DNA of 64,000 nt from Solimonas sp. K1W22B-7 (GCF_003428335.1 NZ_CP031704.1:4402001-4466000); one strand, 5' to 3'. Shown: positions 9,062-19,506, counted from the stretch's first letter. Program-made: numbers and translations. Notes: a model not told the origin generated them from the letters alone.

Positions 9062-9973
9062 TCATGCCGGGCTGGCCGGTTTCGGCTTGCGCGAAGCCAG
9101 GGTCACCAGCACCACGCCCCCCAGGATCACCAGTGTTCCCAGCCACTGCGTCGGCGACAGCCGCTCGTCCAGGATCGCCCAGCCCAGGACCACGGCCACC
9201 GCAGGATTGACGTAAGCATAGGTGCCGAGCACCGCCGGCGTCACCTGCTGCACCAGCCAGAAGTAGGCGCCATAGGCGATGCAGGAGCCGAATACCGTCA
9301 GGTACAGCAGCATCCATGCCGCCGTGGGGGTCATGTGCCAGCGCGGGGCCTCGCCGCTGGCCATGCCGATGCTGCCCATCACCGCGCCCGCGATCATCAT
9401 CTGCAGCGCGGCACCGACCCAGGCGGAGCAGGCCGGCGGATGGCGTCGCAGGGCCACCGAGCCGGCGCCCCAGGCCACGGTGGCGGCCAGCAGGGCGGCA
9501 TAGGCCAGCGGCGGCGCGGCACGCAGCTGCAGGCCGCCGCCGACCAGCACCGCCACGCCGGCGAAGCCCACGGCCAGGCCGACGATGCTGAGGCGGTTGA
9601 CCGTCTCGCCGCGGCTGCCGAAGGTGCCGAACCAGGCGATCCACAGGGCACTGGTGGCCACGATCAGGGCGGCCTGGTTGGACTCCACCCATTGCTCGGA
9701 CCAGGTCACCAGGCCGTTGCCGGCCACCAGCATGGTCAAGGCGGCAAAGGCGATGCTGCGCCAGTCCTGCCAGCGTTGCGGCAAACGGTGACCGCGTGAA
9801 CGGGCCCACAGCAGCATCAGCAGGCCGGCCGCCATGAAGCGGCTGCCGGAGAACAGGAAGGGCGGCAGGTCGCGCACGCCGACGCGGATCGCCAGGTACG
9901 TGGAACCCCAGACGAGGTAGACCGTCGCCAGCGCCAGGGCCACCGAGGAATTGCGGGACATGCTGCTCAGCAT
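9062..9973 (-). CDS. EamA/DMT-family transporter (YedA-like)
   Basis: 303 residues with about ten hydrophobic segments in two EamA repeats. The first repeat shows VYLVWGSTYLAIRVG and LPPFLFSGSRFMAAG, the second VFGSCIAYGAYFWLV and YAYVNPAVAVVLGWAILDE, matching the drug/metabolite transporter superfamily. Such inner-membrane proteins export metabolites or amino acids; the substrate is unknown. The first ATG is at 9973, with another at 9961 (MSRNSS) that could be the true start. It ends 47 bases before the oppA start and could share transcription with it, although the A+T-rich island between them looks like a separate promoter. Confidence 0.88.
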   Translation of the reverse strand: MLSSMSRNSSVALALATVYLVWGSTYLAIRVGVRDLPPFLFSGSRFMAAGLLMLLWARSRGHRLPQRWQDWRSIAFAALTMLVAGNGLVTWSEQWVESNQAALIVATSALWIAWFGTFGSRGETVNRLSIVGLAVGFAGVAVLVGGGLQLRAAPPLAYAALLAATVAWGAGSVALRRHPPACSAWVGAALQMMIAGAVMGSIGMASGEAPRWHMTPTAAWMLLYLTVFGSCIAYGAYFWLVQQVTPAVLGTYAYVNPAVAVVLGWAILDERLSPTQWLGTLVILGGVVLVTLASRKPKPASPA

Positions 9974-10007
9974 AGGGCCGTCCGGGAAAAGCCGCAGCCG
10001 GAAACGA

Positions 10008-10034
10008 CGACGGGCGCCACTAGGGCGCCCGTCG
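10008..10034 (-). terminator. Hairpin ending the rpoA-rplQ transcript
   Basis: An 11-bp perfect stem (CGACGGGCGCC with its complement, 5-base loop) begins 24 bases after the rplQ stop. The following minus-strand bases are only moderately T-rich, so termination strength is uncertain. Confidence 0.6.
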
Positions 10035-10058
10035 CGAGTCTGGGAAGACTGGTGCTAC

Positions 10059-10457
10059 TTAAGCAGCCGGGGCAGCCTCGACCGGAGCGGCGGCGCCGCG
10101 CGGACGATCGACCAGCTCGACGTAGGCCATCGGCGCGTCGTCACCGGCGCGGAAGCCGCAGCGCAGGATGCGCAGGTAGCCGCCGGGGCGCTTGGCGTAA
10201 CGCGGGCCGATCTCGTTGAACAGCTTGGTCACCGCGTCGCGGTCGCGCAGGCGCGAGAACACGAGGCGACGGTTGGCCAGCGTGTCCGCCTTGGCGCGGG
10301 TGATCAGCGGCTCGGCAACGCGGCGCAGTTCCTTCGCCTTCGGCACCGTGGTCTTGATCAGCTCATTCTTGATCAGCGCAACCGTGATGGCCTGCATCGT
10401 GGCCTTGCGGTGGCTGGGGCTACGGCCGAACGCGCGGCCTGACATTCCGTGACGCAT
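10059..10457 (-). CDS. rplQ: 50S ribosomal protein L17
   Basis: 132 residues. The N-terminus [20 protein letters not shown] is the L17 signature (MRHxxxGRxLxR) and [15 protein letters not shown] follows. It sits near the peptide exit tunnel of the large subunit. The C-terminus carries a short Ala/Pro/Glu-rich tail, common in gammaproteobacteria. It is the last gene of the array and starts 21 bases after rpoA. Confidence 0.97.
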   Translation of the reverse strand: MRHGMSGRAFGRSPSHRKATMQAITVALIKNELIKTTVPKAKELRRVAEPLITRAKADTLANRRLVFSRLRDRDAVTKLFNEIGPRYAKRPGGYLRILRCGFRAGDDAPMAYVELVDRPRGAAAPVEAAPAA

Positions 10458-10478
10458 AAATAACTATCCTTTATGTCT

Positions 10479-11459
10479 TCAGGCCGGCGTCTTGGGCGAC
10501 GACCAGTTGTCGAGCTTCATGCCCAACTCGAGGTCATGCGCCTTCAGCGCTTCCTTGATTTCGTTGAGCGACTTCTTGCCGAGGTTCGGCGTCTTCATCA
10601 GTTCCATCTCGGTGCGCTGCACCAGATCGCCGATGTAATAGACGTTCTCCGCCTTGAGGCAGTTGGCCGAACGCACGGTGAGTTCCAGATCGTCGATCGG
10701 GCGGAACAGGATCGGCGACAGGTCCTTCTTGCCCGGAGTGGCGGCGGCCTGGGCGGCTTCCGCTTCCAGGTCGACGAACACGGCGAGCTGGTCGCGCAGG
10801 ATGCGGGCCGACAGGCGCACGGCCTCGGCAGCATCGATGCCGCCGTTGGTGTCCACGTCGAGGATCAGCTTGTCGAGGTCGGTGCGCTGCGCAACGCGGG
10901 CGCGCTCGACGGCGTAGCTGACGCGGCGAACCGGGCTGTAGCTGGCATCCAGCTTGAGCACGCCGATACCGCGGGTTTCCTCTTCACGCACGATGCTGGC
11001 AGCCGGCACGTAGCCGCGGCCACGGGTGACCTTCAGCGTCATGTTGAGCTTGCCGCCGGTCAGGTGCGCGAGCACCAGTTCCGGGTTGACGATCTCGACG
11101 TCGTGGTCCAGCTGGATGTCGCCGGCGGTGATGGCACCCTTGCCCGACTTCTCGAGGCGCAGGGTGGCTTCTTCACGGGCGTGCATGCGGATCGCGATGT
11201 TCTTGATGTTCAGCAGGATGTCGATGACATCTTCCTGGACGCCTTCGACCGCGCTGTACTCGTGCACGACACCGTCGATCTGCACTTCGGTAATCGCTGC
11301 GCCCGGAATCGACGACAGCAGGATGCGGCGCAGGGCATTGCCCAGCGTGTGGCCGAAGCCGCGCTCCATCGGTTCGAGGGTGACGCGCGCACGATGGGTG
11401 GAAACGGCTTCCACCTCGATCAGGCGCGGCTTGAGCAGGTCGGCAATCACATTCTGCAT
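10479..11459 (-). CDS. rpoA: RNA polymerase alpha subunit
   Basis: 326 residues, close to the E. coli length. The N-terminal assembly domain includes [23 protein letters not shown], the alpha dimerisation signature. After a linker rich in Ala and Glu, the C-terminal domain (about residues 245-326) has [19 protein letters not shown], containing the arginine that contacts UP elements and activators, and the helix-hairpin-helix [14 protein letters not shown]. It is placed between rpsD and rplQ as in other gammaproteobacteria. Confidence 0.98.
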   Translation of the reverse strand: MQNVIADLLKPRLIEVEAVSTHRARVTLEPMERGFGHTLGNALRRILLSSIPGAAITEVQIDGVVHEYSAVEGVQEDVIDILLNIKNIAIRMHAREEATLRLEKSGKGAITAGDIQLDHDVEIVNPELVLAHLTGGKLNMTLKVTRGRGYVPAASIVREEETRGIGVLKLDASYSPVRRVSYAVERARVAQRTDLDKLILDVDTNGGIDAAEAVRLSARILRDQLAVFVDLEAEAAQAAATPGKKDLSPILFRPIDDLELTVRSANCLKAENVYYIGDLVQRTEMELMKTPNLGKKSLNEIKEALKAHDLELGMKLDNWSSPKTPA

Positions 11460-11495
11460 GCTGGATACTTCCTCGGCTGGAAGGCCGGTGACTAC

Positions 11496-12116
11496 TTACT
11501 TGGAGTACAACTCGACGACGAGCTGCTCGTTGATGTCCGGCACGATCTGATCACGGGTCGGCTTGGCCTTGAAGGTGCCCTTGAGGCCCTTCTCGTCCAC
11601 GTCGATCCAGTCCGGCATGCCGGCCTGCGAGGCGATCGACAGCGACTCGGCCACGCGGCTCTGGCTGCGCGACTTCTCGCGGATCTCCACCACGTCACCC
11701 ACCTGAACCTGGTAGGACGGGATGTTGACCTGCTTGCCGTTGACCAGGACAGCCTTGTGGCTGACCAGCTGGCGCGACTCGGAACGCGTGCGGCCGAAGC
11801 CCATGCGATACACGACGTTGTCCAGGCGGCTTTCCAGCATCTGCAGGAGGATCAGGCCGGTGGAGCCCTTCTTCGACGATGCCTTGAGGTAGTAATTGCG
11901 GAACTGCTTCTCGAGCACGCCGTACATCTGCTTCAGCTTCTGCTTTTCACGCAGCTGCAGGGCATAGTCGGACAGACGGGGCTTTACAGCGCCGTGCTGG
12001 CCGGGACGGGTTTCGAGCTTGCACTTGCTGTCCAGCGAACGGGCGCGCGACTTGAGCAGCAGGTCGGTGCCGGCACGGCGGGAAAGCTTGCACTTGGGGC
12101 CAATATAACGAGCCAT
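11496..12116 (-). CDS. rpsD: 30S ribosomal protein S4
   Basis: 206 residues starting [14 protein letters not shown]. The S4 RNA-binding fold is visible in the middle ([35 protein letters not shown]). It is a primary 16S rRNA binder and, in E. coli, the translational repressor of the alpha operon through the rpsM leader. Whether that loop exists here was not tested, but rpsM, rpsK, rpsD, rpoA and rplQ are in the same order. Confidence 0.97.
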   Translation of the reverse strand: MARYIGPKCKLSRRAGTDLLLKSRARSLDSKCKLETRPGQHGAVKPRLSDYALQLREKQKLKQMYGVLEKQFRNYYLKASSKKGSTGLILLQMLESRLDNVVYRMGFGRTRSESRQLVSHKAVLVNGKQVNIPSYQVQVGDVVEIREKSRSQSRVAESLSIASQAGMPDWIDVDEKGLKGTFKAKPTRDQIVPDINEQLVVELYSK

Positions 12117-12138
12117 GAGGTAGTCTCCGTTTGGCGGC

Positions 12139-12537
12139 TTACACGCGGCGGCGCTTGGGCGCGCGGCAGCCGTTGTGCGGAATCGGGGTCACATCGGTGA
12201 TGTTGACGATCTTGAAGCCGGCGGCGTTGAGCGCGCGCACGGCGGACTCGCGACCGGGGCCAGGGCCCTTCACCAGCACCTCGACGTTCTTCACGCCGTG
12301 CTCGGCGGCAGCCTGGGCAGCCTTGTCGGCAGCGACCTGGGCGGCGAACGGCGTGGACTTGCGCGAGCCCTTGAAGCCGGCGGCGCCCGCCGTGCTCCAG
12401 GAAATCGCGTTGCCCTGGCGATCGGTGATCAGGATGATCGTGTTGTTGAACGAGGCGTGGATGTGGGCCACGGCATCGGTCACGTTCTTCTTGACCTTCT
12501 TGCGCTTGGCGGCAGCTGCGTTGTTCTGGGTAGCCAT
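12139..12537 (-). CDS. rpsK: 30S ribosomal protein S11
   Basis: 132 residues, three longer than E. coli because of an Ala/Asn-rich N-terminus ([18 protein letters not shown]). The S11 core is intact ([34 protein letters not shown]) and the end [16 protein letters not shown] is canonical. It lies on the 30S platform near the mRNA exit. It lies 18 bases downstream of rpsM. Confidence 0.97.
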   Translation of the reverse strand: MATQNNAAAAKRKKVKKNVTDAVAHIHASFNNTIILITDRQGNAISWSTAGAAGFKGSRKSTPFAAQVAADKAAQAAAEHGVKNVEVLVKGPGPGRESAVRALNAAGFKIVNITDVTPIPHNGCRAPKRRRV

Positions 12538-12555
12538 ATCAGGTTCCGGGCGCTA

Positions 12556-12927
12556 TCAGGTGGTCTTCTTCATCGCGACCGTGCCACGGCGCGGACCCTT
12601 GCGGGTACGGGCGTTGGTACGGGTGCGCTGGCCACGAACCGGCAGGCCACGGCGATGACGCGTGCCGCGGTAGCAGCCCAGGTCGATCAGACGCTTGATG
12701 CTCATCGACACTTCGCGGCGCAGGTCGCCTTCCACGATGTAGCGGCCGACCTCGGCGCGCAGCTTGTCCAGCTCGCCCTCGGTGAGCGTGCGGATCTGGA
12801 CAGTGGGATCAATCCCCGCGGCCACGCAGATCTTGCGCGAACGGGTCCTGCCGATACCGTAGATCGCCGTGAGGGCAATGACGGTGTGCTTCCTATCCGG
12901 GATATTGACACCCGCGATACGTGCCAT
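12556..12927 (-). CDS. rpsM: 30S ribosomal protein S13
   Basis: 123 residues from the ATG at 12927 ([14 protein letters not shown]). This start is preferred over an in-frame upstream reading to 12948 because MARIAGVN is the family N-terminus and AGGAG lies 8 bases before it. Helix-hairpin-helix residues [11 protein letters not shown] and the basic C-terminal [24 protein letters not shown] are typical. It contacts tRNA and L5 at the subunit interface. It is the first gene of the alpha operon, with its own candidate promoter just upstream. Confidence 0.97.
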   Translation of the reverse strand: MARIAGVNIPDRKHTVIALTAIYGIGRTRSRKICVAAGIDPTVQIRTLTEGELDKLRAEVGRYIVEGDLRREVSMSIKRLIDLGCYRGTRHRRGLPVRGQRTRTNARTRKGPRRGTVAMKKTT

Positions 12928-12977
12928 ACGCAAAACTCCTAGGTACAACTAATGCCGATAGCGCGAAAAAGGGCGCG

Positions 12978-13007
12978 ATTTTACTGATATTTGGCTGAAA
13001 AAATCAA
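12978..13007 (-). promoter_or_regulatory. Candidate alpha-operon promoter overlapping the 3' end of rpmJ
   Basis: On the minus strand, TTGATT (13002-13007) and TAAAAT (12978-12983) are separated by 18 bases, 51 bases before rpsM. The -35 overlaps the rpmJ stop codon. Boxes match consensus at 4/6 and 5/6 positions. Confidence 0.55.
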
Positions 13008-13117
13008 CCCTGACGCTGCTTGTGACGCGGATCCGTGCACAGGATCCGGACGACGCCGTTACGGCGTACGACCTTGCAGTTGCGGCAGATTTTCTTGACC
13101 GAAGCGCGGACTTTCAT
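13004..13117 (-). CDS. rpmJ: 50S ribosomal protein L36
   Basis: 37 residues, [20 protein letters not shown] and onward, ending HKQRQG. Cys11, Cys14, Cys27 and His32 form the zinc ribbon, so this is the zinc-binding (C+) form. It lies between secY and rpsM, its standard place at the spc/alpha junction. It was read directly from the sequence because of its small size. Confidence 0.96.
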   Translation of the reverse strand: MKVRASVKKICRNCKVVRRNGVVRILCTDPRHKQRQG

Positions 13118-13141
13118 GATTTGACTCTCAAATTTACCGGA

Positions 13142-14485
13142 TCAGCGAGCCGACGACGGACCCAGGGACTTCAAATTGGCCTTTTTCATCAGGCCTTCGT
13201 ACTGGTGGGACATCAGGTGCGCCTGCAGCTGCGCCATGAAGTCCATCACCACCACCACCGTAATCAGCAGCGAGGTACCGCCAAAATGGAACGGGATACC
13301 CGGGAAGAAGCTGCGCAGGACCTCGGGAGCCAGGCACACCGCCAGGATGTAGGCCGAACCGGCGACAGTCAGGCGTGTCAGGACGGTGTCGATGTACTTG
13401 GCGGTCATCACGCCGGGGCGCACACCCGGAATGAAAGCACCTGATTTCTTGAGGTTTTCTGCCGTTTCGCGCGAATCGAACACCAGCGCGGTGTAGAAGA
13501 AGCAGAAAAACACGATCAGCATGCCGTACAGGACGGTGTACAGCGGCTGACCCGGCGACAGGGCATTGGCCACCTGCTGCATGATGCCGCCCTGGGCGCC
13601 GTCACCGAAGAACTGCACCAGCGAAGCCGGAAACAGGATCAGCGAAGAGGCGAAGATCGGCGGGATCACGCCCGACATGTTCAGCTTCAGCGGCAGATGC
13701 TGGGTCTGGGCGGCAAACACCTTGCGACCCTGCTGCCGCCGTGCATGATGCACGGGGATGCGGCGCTGGGCGCGCTCCACGAAGACCACGGCCCAGGTCA
13801 CCAGGACCACGGCCACCAGCACCACCAGCACCACGAAGCCGTTCAGCGAGCCCTCGGTAACCAGCTGGGCGGTGGACGCCATGGCGCGCGGGAAGCCCGC
13901 CACGATGCCGGCGAAGATCAGCATGGAAATGCCGTTGCCGATGCCGCGCTCGGTGATCTGCTCGCCCAGCCACATCAGGAACATCGTGCCGGTCACCAGG
14001 GACACGGTCGCGGTGAACAGGAAGCCGAAGCCGACGTTGACCGCCACGCCCGACTTCTGCAGGGCCAGGGCGGCGCCGAAGGACTGGAACAGCGCCAGGC
14101 CCAGGGTGCCGTAACGGGTGTACTTGGTGATCGTCCGGCGGCCCGACTCGCCTTCCTTCTTCAGCTCCTTGAGCTGGGGAACGACGGCGGCCATCAGCTG
14201 CACGATGATCGAGGCGGAGATGTAGGGCATCACGCCCAGGGCGAAGATCGACAGGCGCTCGAGCGAACCGCCCGAGAACATGTTGAACATGTCCAGGATC
14301 GTGCCCTTGGACTGGTTGAACAGTGCCGCGAGCTGGCCAGGATCGATGCCCGGCACCGGGATGTAGCTGCCGATGCGGAACACGATGATGGCGCCCAGCA
14401 GGAACAGCAGACGGCTGCGGACTTCTCCAATCTTGGAGAGGTCCGGGACCATCGATCCCGCCGGCATGCCAGTTGCTTTCGCCAT
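13142..14485 (-). CDS. secY: Preprotein translocase subunit SecY
   Basis: 447 residues with ten predicted membrane helices. SecY signatures include PGIDPGQL in the first periplasmic region, [15 protein letters not shown], and the cytoplasmic loop [15 protein letters not shown], which contacts SecA and ribosomes. The pore helix region ([14 protein letters not shown]) is intact. It forms the inner-membrane protein channel with SecE, encoded at 39850, and SecG. It sits between rplO and rpmJ, so translocon production is tied to ribosome production. Confidence 0.98.
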   Translation of the reverse strand: MAKATGMPAGSMVPDLSKIGEVRSRLLFLLGAIIVFRIGSYIPVPGIDPGQLAALFNQSKGTILDMFNMFSGGSLERLSIFALGVMPYISASIIVQLMAAVVPQLKELKKEGESGRRTITKYTRYGTLGLALFQSFGAALALQKSGVAVNVGFGFLFTATVSLVTGTMFLMWLGEQITERGIGNGISMLIFAGIVAGFPRAMASTAQLVTEGSLNGFVVLVVLVAVVLVTWAVVFVERAQRRIPVHHARRQQGRKVFAAQTQHLPLKLNMSGVIPPIFASSLILFPASLVQFFGDGAQGGIMQQVANALSPGQPLYTVLYGMLIVFFCFFYTALVFDSRETAENLKKSGAFIPGVRPGVMTAKYIDTVLTRLTVAGSAYILAVCLAPEVLRSFFPGIPFHFGGTSLLITVVVVMDFMAQLQAHLMSHQYEGLMKKANLKSLGPSSAR

Positions 14486-14557
14486 GATGTGTTAGTGAGC
14501 TTTCTGTCTTGTTTGAGTAGTCCGGGCCACGGATGGCCCGGTCTGGAACAGGGACGT

Positions 14558-14992
14558 TTACTCTGCGATCGTGCCGCCGGCAGCCGTGATCACTTCACGG
14601 GCACCCTTGGTGACCAGGATGCCTTTGAGCGTGACGGCGCGGGTCAGTTCACCCGACTTGATGACCTTGGCGGTCTGCACGTTGGCGCCGACCACGTTCC
14701 GGGCCTTCAGCACGGCCAGGTCGATCTCGGTCTCGGTCAGCTTGTTCAGCTCCGACAGGCGCACTTCTTCGGTCAGGCTGGCCAGCGGGGAGTTGAAGCC
14801 GCGCTTGGGCAGGCGACGCTGGATCGGCATCTGGCCGCCCTCGAAGCCCAGCTTGTTGTAGCCGCCCGAACGGGCGTGCTGACCCTTGTGGCCGCGGCCG
14901 GCGGTCTTGCCCAGGCCCGAACCGATGCCGCGCGCAACGCGCTTCTTGACGGTCTTGGCGCCGGCGGTCGGCTTGATGGTGTTGAGTTTCAT
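14558..14992 (-). CDS. rplO: 50S ribosomal protein L15
   Basis: 144 residues. The glycine-rich N-terminal extension ([20 protein letters not shown]) reaches into 23S rRNA, and [18 protein letters not shown] is the L15 signature. It starts one base before the rpmD stop, so translation is coupled. Followed by a 72-base gap before secY. Confidence 0.97.
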   Translation of the reverse strand: MKLNTIKPTAGAKTVKKRVARGIGSGLGKTAGRGHKGQHARSGGYNKLGFEGGQMPIQRRLPKRGFNSPLASLTEEVRLSELNKLTETEIDLAVLKARNVVGANVQTAKVIKSGELTRAVTLKGILVTKGAREVITAAGGTIAE

Positions 14993-14993
14993 C

Positions 14994-15179
14994 TCAGACC
15001 TCTTCGACGCGGAACATGTGGGACGACTTGTTGATCATGCCCATGTTTTCCGGGGTGGCATCGACAATGACCGAGCGATGCAGCTTGCGCAGGCCCAGAC
15101 CATTGGCGTTGTTCTTGTGCATCGCCAGCTTCTTGGCGAGGCTGCGGATCAGCGTGACTTTGAGCTTCTTGGTCGCCAT
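14994..15179 (-). CDS. rpmD: 50S ribosomal protein L30
   Basis: 61 residues, [18 protein letters not shown] and onward. The L30 core [23 protein letters not shown] is clear. It lies 3 bases downstream of rpsE in the usual spc-operon order. A small globular protein near the 5S rRNA side of the large subunit. Confidence 0.96.
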   Translation of the reverse strand: MATKKLKVTLIRSLAKKLAMHKNNANGLGLRKLHRSVIVDATPENMGMINKSSHMFRVEEV

Positions 15180-15182
15180 GAC

Positions 15183-15698
15183 TTAACCCAGGATATCTTC
15201 GACCGTCTTGCCGCGCTTGGCAGCAATGTCGGACGGAACGTTCATCTTCTGCAGCGCGTCCATCGTGGCGCGCACCAGGTTGATCGGATTGCGCGAACCC
15301 AGGGCCTTGGCCAGGATGTTCTGCACGCCGGCAACCTCGAACACGGCGCGCATGGCGCCACCGGCGATCACGCCGGTACCGTCGGAGGCCGGGCGCAGGA
15401 ACACCTTGGCGGCGCCGTGCTGGCCACGGATCTCATGCTGCACGGTCAGGCCGCGCAGCGAGACGGTGATCATGTTCTTGCGGGCCTGGTCCATCGCCTT
15501 GGCGATGGCAGCCGGCACTTCGCGGGCCTTGCCGTAGCCGAAGCCGACGCGGCCGTTGCCGTCGCCCACCACGGTCAGCGCGGTGAAGGCGAACTGCTTG
15601 CCGCCCTTGACCGTCTTGGAGACGCGGTTGACTGCAACCAGCTTCTCCTTGAAGTCGCCGCCAGACTGGGAATCGTCGTAGTTCATGTGCTGTGCCAT
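15183..15698 (-). CDS. rpsE: 30S ribosomal protein S5
   Basis: 171 residues. The N-terminal double-stranded-RNA-binding-like domain reads [21 protein letters not shown], followed by [16 protein letters not shown]. The loop where E. coli spectinomycin resistance changes occur (SKTVKGG) is of the sensitive type. S5 shapes mRNA entry and decoding fidelity. Four bases separate it from rplR. Confidence 0.97.
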   Translation of the reverse strand: MAQHMNYDDSQSGGDFKEKLVAVNRVSKTVKGGKQFAFTALTVVGDGNGRVGFGYGKAREVPAAIAKAMDQARKNMITVSLRGLTVQHEIRGQHGAAKVFLRPASDGTGVIAGGAMRAVFEVAGVQNILAKALGSRNPINLVRATMDALQKMNVPSDIAAKRGKTVEDILG

Positions 15699-15701
15699 GT
15701 C

Positions 15702-16058
15702 TTAGAACTCCAGGCCGGCTTCACGCGCGGCGTCGGCCAGCGCCTTGACGCGGCCGTGATACTTGAAACCGGAACGGTCGAAGGCAACTTTGCTGATGCC
15801 CTTGGCCTTGGCGCGCTCGGCGATCGCGGCGCCAACCTTCTTGGCGGCTTCGACGTTGCCGGTGCCCTCGAGGGCGCCCGCCAGTTCCTTCTCGACGGTC
15901 GATGCGGCGACCACCGTCACGGACTCGCCGGCGGCGATGATCTGCGCGTAGATATGCCGCGGAGTGCGGTGGATGGTCAGGCGCGGCACGCCGAGCCCGC
16001 GGATGTGGGAGCGGGTGCGACGCGCGCGGCGCAGGCGAATTTGGTTCTTGTCTTTCAT
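15702..16058 (-). CDS. rplR: 50S ribosomal protein L18
   Basis: 118 residues with a basic N-terminus ([20 protein letters not shown]) and the L18 core [17 protein letters not shown]. The ending [21 protein letters not shown] is canonical. L18 binds 5S rRNA with L5, encoded at 17347, and helps dock it in the large subunit. Confidence 0.97.
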   Translation of the reverse strand: MKDKNQIRLRRARRTRSHIRGLGVPRLTIHRTPRHIYAQIIAAGESVTVVAASTVEKELAGALEGTGNVEAAKKVGAAIAERAKAKGISKVAFDRSGFKYHGRVKALADAAREAGLEF

Positions 16059-16081
16059 GACGATCTCTGTTCAGCCAGGCC

Positions 16082-16612
16082 TTACTTCTTCTTGGCTTCC
16101 TTGAGGACGACCTTCTCGGTCGAGTACCGAACACCCTTGCCCTTGTAAGGCTCGGGCGGACGGAAGCCGCGGATATCGGCGGCCACCTGGCCGACCATCT
16201 TCTTGTCCGCACCCTTGATGATGATCTCGGTCTGCGTCGGCGTTTCCACCGTGATGCCTTCCGGGATCGGGTACGCAACCGGGTGCGAGAAGCCCAGCGA
16301 CAGGTTCACGACCTTGCCGGCAGTGGCGGCGCGGTAACCGACGCCGACCAGCTGCAGCTTCTTCTCGTAGCCCTTGCTGACGCCGATGACGGCGTTGTTC
16401 AGCAGGGCGCGGAAGGTGCCCGCCTGCATGTTGTCGGCCTGGATCGACTCCGACTTCACGGTGATGGTGTCACCCTGGACGTCGATCTCGACGGCCTTGG
16501 GCACATTGATGGACAGGCTGCTCTTGGCACCCTTGACGGTGAGCAGGCCGGCGTTTGCCGAGACCTGGATACCGGCCGGTACTTTCACCGGCATTTTAGC
16601 GACGCGGGACAT
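16082..16612 (-). CDS. rplF: 50S ribosomal protein L6
   Basis: 176 residues made of two related alpha/beta repeats. N-terminal [17 protein letters not shown] and the C-terminal signature [20 protein letters not shown] are diagnostic. It lies near the factor-binding site and the sarcin-ricin loop. Eleven bases separate it from rpsH. Confidence 0.97.
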   Translation of the reverse strand: MSRVAKMPVKVPAGIQVSANAGLLTVKGAKSSLSINVPKAVEIDVQGDTITVKSESIQADNMQAGTFRALLNNAVIGVSKGYEKKLQLVGVGYRAATAGKVVNLSLGFSHPVAYPIPEGITVETPTQTEIIIKGADKKMVGQVAADIRGFRPPEPYKGKGVRYSTEKVVLKEAKKK

Positions 16613-16623
16613 GTTCGTATTCC

Positions 16624-17019
16624 TTAGGCGACGATGCAGATCACCTCGCCACCCTGACCGGCAGCGCGGGCCTTGCGGTCGCTGACGACGCCGCTGGGGG
16701 TGGAGATGATGGCGACACCGAGACCGCCGAGAACCTTCGGCAGCTCGTCCTTGGCCTTGTAGACGCGCAGGGCCGGCTTGGAGATGCGCTCGATGCGCTC
16801 GATCACCGGCTTGCCCTGGAAGTACTTCAGGCCGACCGTGATGGTCTTCTTGTTGCCTTCCGCGGCGACCTGGTAGTCGGCGATGTAGCCTTCGTCCTTG
16901 AGGACGGCGGCGATCGCTTCCTTGACCTTGGACGACGGCGAGGAAATCTGCTTCTTGTGCGCCGTCTGGCCGTTGCGGATGCGGGTCAGGAAGTCGGCGA
17001 TGGGATCAGTCATGCTCAT
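16624..17019 (-). CDS. rpsH: 30S ribosomal protein S8
   Basis: 131 residues. The N-terminus [18 protein letters not shown] matches the gammaproteobacterial form, which supports the first of two close ATGs. The C-terminal [22 protein letters not shown] holds the conserved RNA-binding loop. In E. coli S8 is the translational repressor of the spc operon, acting near rplE. Whether the mRNA target is conserved here was not checked. Confidence 0.97.
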   Translation of the reverse strand: MSMTDPIADFLTRIRNGQTAHKKQISSPSSKVKEAIAAVLKDEGYIADYQVAAEGNKKTITVGLKYFQGKPVIERIERISKPALRVYKAKDELPKVLGGLGVAIISTPSGVVSDRKARAAGQGGEVICIVA

Positions 17020-17031
17020 AGGGTCAACCTC

Positions 17032-17337
17032 TTACCAGCTGGCCAGCTTCAGGCCCGGCACTTCGCCGCGCATCGCCGCTTCACGCAGCTTGTGACGCGT
17101 CAGACCGAACTTGCGATACACGCCACGGGTACGACCCGTGAGGGCGCAGCGGGTGACCTGACGGGTCTTGGACGAATCGCGCGGCAGCTTCTGCAGGGCG
17201 ATCACGGCGGCATCCTTGTCCTCGGCGGACGCGGTGACGCTGGAGATCACATCCTTGAGCTTCGCACGCTTCTTGCCGTGCTTCGCGTTCAGCTTGGCGC
17301 GCTTGGTTTCGCGCTCGATCATGCTGGTCTTGGCCAT
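17032..17337 (-). CDS. rpsN: 30S ribosomal protein S14 (zinc-free long form)
   Basis: 101 residues. The length and the lack of the CxxC zinc ribbon identify the C-minus form. The RNA-binding end ([39 protein letters not shown] region) is canonical. It lies on the head of the 30S subunit. The zinc-free S14 contrasts with the zinc-containing L36 in the same operon. Confidence 0.97.
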   Translation of the reverse strand: MAKTSMIERETKRAKLNAKHGKKRAKLKDVISSVTASAEDKDAAVIALQKLPRDSSKTRQVTRCALTGRTRGVYRKFGLTRHKLREAAMRGEVPGLKLASW

Positions 17338-17346
17338 GGCGTTCTC

Positions 17347-17886
17347 TTACTTGCGGAACGGGAAGTTGAACGCGTCGAGCAGTGCCCTGCCCTGTTCGTC
17401 GTCCTTCGCCGTCGTGGTGATGGTGATGTTCATACCGCGAGTCGCGTCGATCTTGTCGAACTCGATCTCGGGGAAGATGCCCTGTTCGGTGATGCCGAAG
17501 TTGAAGTTGCCGCGGCCGTCGAAGCCGCGAGCCGAGACGCCGCGGAAGTCGCGGATACGCGGCAGGGCGACGGTGATCAGGCGCTCCAGGAATTCGTACA
17601 TCTTCTCGCGGCGCAGGGTGACCGTGACGCCCACCGGCATGTTCTCGCGGATCTTGAAACCGGCGATGGCGATGCGCGAACGGGTCACCACCGGCTTCTG
17701 GCCGGCAATGGCGGTCATTTCCGCAACGGCGGTCTCGATGATCTTGCGATCGCTCGCGGCTTCGCCGACGCCCATGTTGAGGACGATCTTGGAGATGCGC
17801 GGAACTTCCATCGAACCGAGGCCGAGCTTCTCGGCGATCTGCGGAGCGAACTTCTCGCGGTACTGGGTTTGCAGAGTGGCAGTCAT
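17347..17886 (-). CDS. rplE: 50S ribosomal protein L5
   Basis: 179 residues. Signatures include [21 protein letters not shown] near the N-terminus and [20 protein letters not shown] in the centre. It binds 5S rRNA and touches the P-site tRNA and S13. It is 9 bases upstream of rpsN and 12 bases after rplX. Confidence 0.97.
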   Translation of the reverse strand: MTATLQTQYREKFAPQIAEKLGLGSMEVPRISKIVLNMGVGEAASDRKIIETAVAEMTAIAGQKPVVTRSRIAIAGFKIRENMPVGVTVTLRREKMYEFLERLITVALPRIRDFRGVSARGFDGRGNFNFGITEQGIFPEIEFDKIDATRGMNITITTTAKDDEQGRALLDAFNFPFRK

Positions 17887-17898
17887 GGTAGCGGCCTA

Positions 17899-18213
17899 TT
17901 AATCCAACGATTCCTGGTTGGACTTGAAAACACGGACCTTGCGGTCACCCTCGGTCTTGTACCCGACGCGGTCGCCCTTGCCGGCCTTGGCATTCCACAG
18001 CATCACGTTGGACGCCTCGATCGGCATGGCCTTCTCGACGATGCCGCCGGAAACGCCAGCCTGCGGGTTGCCGCGCTGGTGCTTCTTGGCGATGTTGATG
18101 CCATCGATGACGAGTTTGCCCTCGGCGACGAGCACCTGCTCGACCTTGCCGCGGCGACCCTTGTCCTTGCCGGTGATGACGACGACTTCGTCGCCCTTGC
18201 GAATCTTGCTCAT
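17899..18213 (-). CDS. rplX: 50S ribosomal protein L24
   Basis: 104 residues. A KOW motif opens the protein ([23 protein letters not shown]). It is an assembly initiator that binds the 5' region of 23S rRNA. It follows rplN after 12 bases. Confidence 0.97.
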   Translation of the reverse strand: MSKIRKGDEVVVITGKDKGRRGKVEQVLVAEGKLVIDGINIAKKHQRGNPQAGVSGGIVEKAMPIEASNVMLWNAKAGKGDRVGYKTEGDRKVRVFKSNQESLD

Positions 18214-18225
18214 GTCTATAGCCCC

Positions 18226-18591
18226 TTACAGCACTTCAGGCGCCAGCGAAACGATCTTCATGAACCGCTCACGCAGTTCGCGCGTCACGGGCCCGAAGAT
18301 GCGGGTGCCCAGCGGCTCGTTCTTGGTGTTCAGCAGAACGGCAGCGTTGGTGTCGAAACGGATCACCGAGCCATCGGCGCGCTTGATCGGGAAGCGGGTG
18401 CGGACGACGACGGCGTCATGCACTTCGCCCTTCTTGACCTTGCCGCGCGGGATCGCGTCCTTGACGGTGACCTTGATCAGGTCGCCCACGCCGGCGTAGC
18501 GGCGGTAGGTCGAACCCTTGACCTGGATCACCTGCACCATGCGCGCGCCGCTGTTGTCGGCGGCAACCAGGTAAGACTCTTGCTGGATCAT
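18226..18591 (-). CDS. rplN: 50S ribosomal protein L14
   Basis: 121 residues starting [20 protein letters not shown], the L14 signature. The end [20 protein letters not shown] is canonical. In E. coli a spc-operon promoter precedes this gene. Here only 3 bases separate it from rpsQ, so no promoter can lie between them and the S10 and spc gene sets are fused. Confidence 0.97.
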   Translation of the reverse strand: MIQQESYLVAADNSGARMVQVIQVKGSTYRRYAGVGDLIKVTVKDAIPRGKVKKGEVHDAVVVRTRFPIKRADGSVIRFDTNAAVLLNTKNEPLGTRIFGPVTRELRERFMKIVSLAPEVL

Positions 18592-18594
18592 GGC

Positions 18595-18867
18595 TTAGGC
18601 TCCGGCGGTCTGCAGGACTTCGACCAGGCGGAAGCGCTTGGTCGCCGACAGCGGACGCGTCTCAACGATGGCGACCAGATCGCCTTCCTTGCAGACGTTC
18701 TGCTCGTCGTGGGCGCGCAGCTTGGTGGAGCGGCGCAGCGTCTTGCCGTACAGCGGGTGGCGCTCGATGCGCTCCACCAGCACGGTGATGGTCTTGTCGC
18801 CCTTGTTGCTGACAACACGGCCGACGACGCGGTGGCCTTTCTTTTCGGTCTGGGTCTGGTCGGTCAT
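18595..18867 (-). CDS. rpsQ: 30S ribosomal protein S17
   Basis: 90 residues. The OB-fold core [27 protein letters not shown] is diagnostic. It is a primary binder of the 16S rRNA 5' domain. It lies 3 bases after rpmC and 3 bases before rplN. Confidence 0.97.
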   Translation of the reverse strand: MTDQTQTEKKGHRVVGRVVSNKGDKTITVLVERIERHPLYGKTLRRSTKLRAHDEQNVCKEGDLVAIVETRPLSATKRFRLVEVLQTAGA

Positions 18868-18870
18868 GGC

Positions 18871-19074
18871 TTACTTCACCTGCTGCTGGCGCATCAAGGT
18901 CTTCACCTGCGCGACCTTCTTACGGGCCACGGTGATCAGGTGCGACTGGTTCTGCTGGCCGGTAGCCTTCTGCATGCGCAGATTGAACTGCTCCTTGCGA
19001 AGGGCCAGCAGTTCCACTTTGAGCTCGTTCGCGTTCTTGGCGCGGAGAGACTTCACATATTCCTGGGCTTTCAT
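18871..19074 (-). CDS. rpmC: 50S ribosomal protein L29
   Basis: 67 residues, [20 protein letters not shown] and onward, with the signature LLALRKEQFNLRMQKATGQ. The ATG at 19072-19074 shares one base with the rplP stop (TAATG), indicating coupled translation. An open reading upstream to 19296 only overlaps rplP in another frame. L29 lies next to the exit tunnel, where trigger factor and SRP dock. Confidence 0.96.
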   Translation of the reverse strand: MKAQEYVKSLRAKNANELKVELLALRKEQFNLRMQKATGQQNQSHLITVARKKVAQVKTLMRQQQVK

Positions 19075-19487
19075 TACATGATCGTCCGGTTGACGAAGAC
19101 CGTCTTGACGCAAAGCTTGGTGCCGGCGAGGCGGAAGGCCTCGCGGGCGGTCGCTTCGTCGACGCCTTCCATTTCGTACAGCATCTTGCCGGGCTGCACC
19201 TTGGCAACCCAGTACTCGACGTTGCCCTTGCCGGAGCCCATGCGGACTTCCAGCGGCTTCTTGGTCACCGGCGCGTCCGGGAAAATCCGGATCCACACCT
19301 TGCCGCCACGCTTGACGTAGCGGGAGATGACGCGGCGGGCCGCTTCGATCTGGCGGGCAGTGATCATGCCGTGTTCGGTCGTCTTCAGGCCGAACTCGCC
19401 GAAGCTGACCTTGTTGCCGTTGAGCGCCAGGCCGCGGTTGCGACCCTTCTGCTGCTTGCGGTACTTGGTGCGTTTTGGCTGCATCAT
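19074..19487 (-). CDS. rplP: 50S ribosomal protein L16
   Basis: 137 residues: [19 protein letters not shown], then the L16 core [41 protein letters not shown] (shown in part). The [17 protein letters not shown] segment is conserved. It binds near the A-site tRNA elbow and is needed for peptidyl transfer. Confidence 0.97.
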   Translation of the reverse strand: MMQPKRTKYRKQQKGRNRGLALNGNKVSFGEFGLKTTEHGMITARQIEAARRVISRYVKRGGKVWIRIFPDAPVTKKPLEVRMGSGKGNVEYWVAKVQPGKMLYEMEGVDEATAREAFRLAGTKLCVKTVFVNRTIM

Positions 19488-19506
19488 GGCAGTCTTCTCC
19501 TAATCC

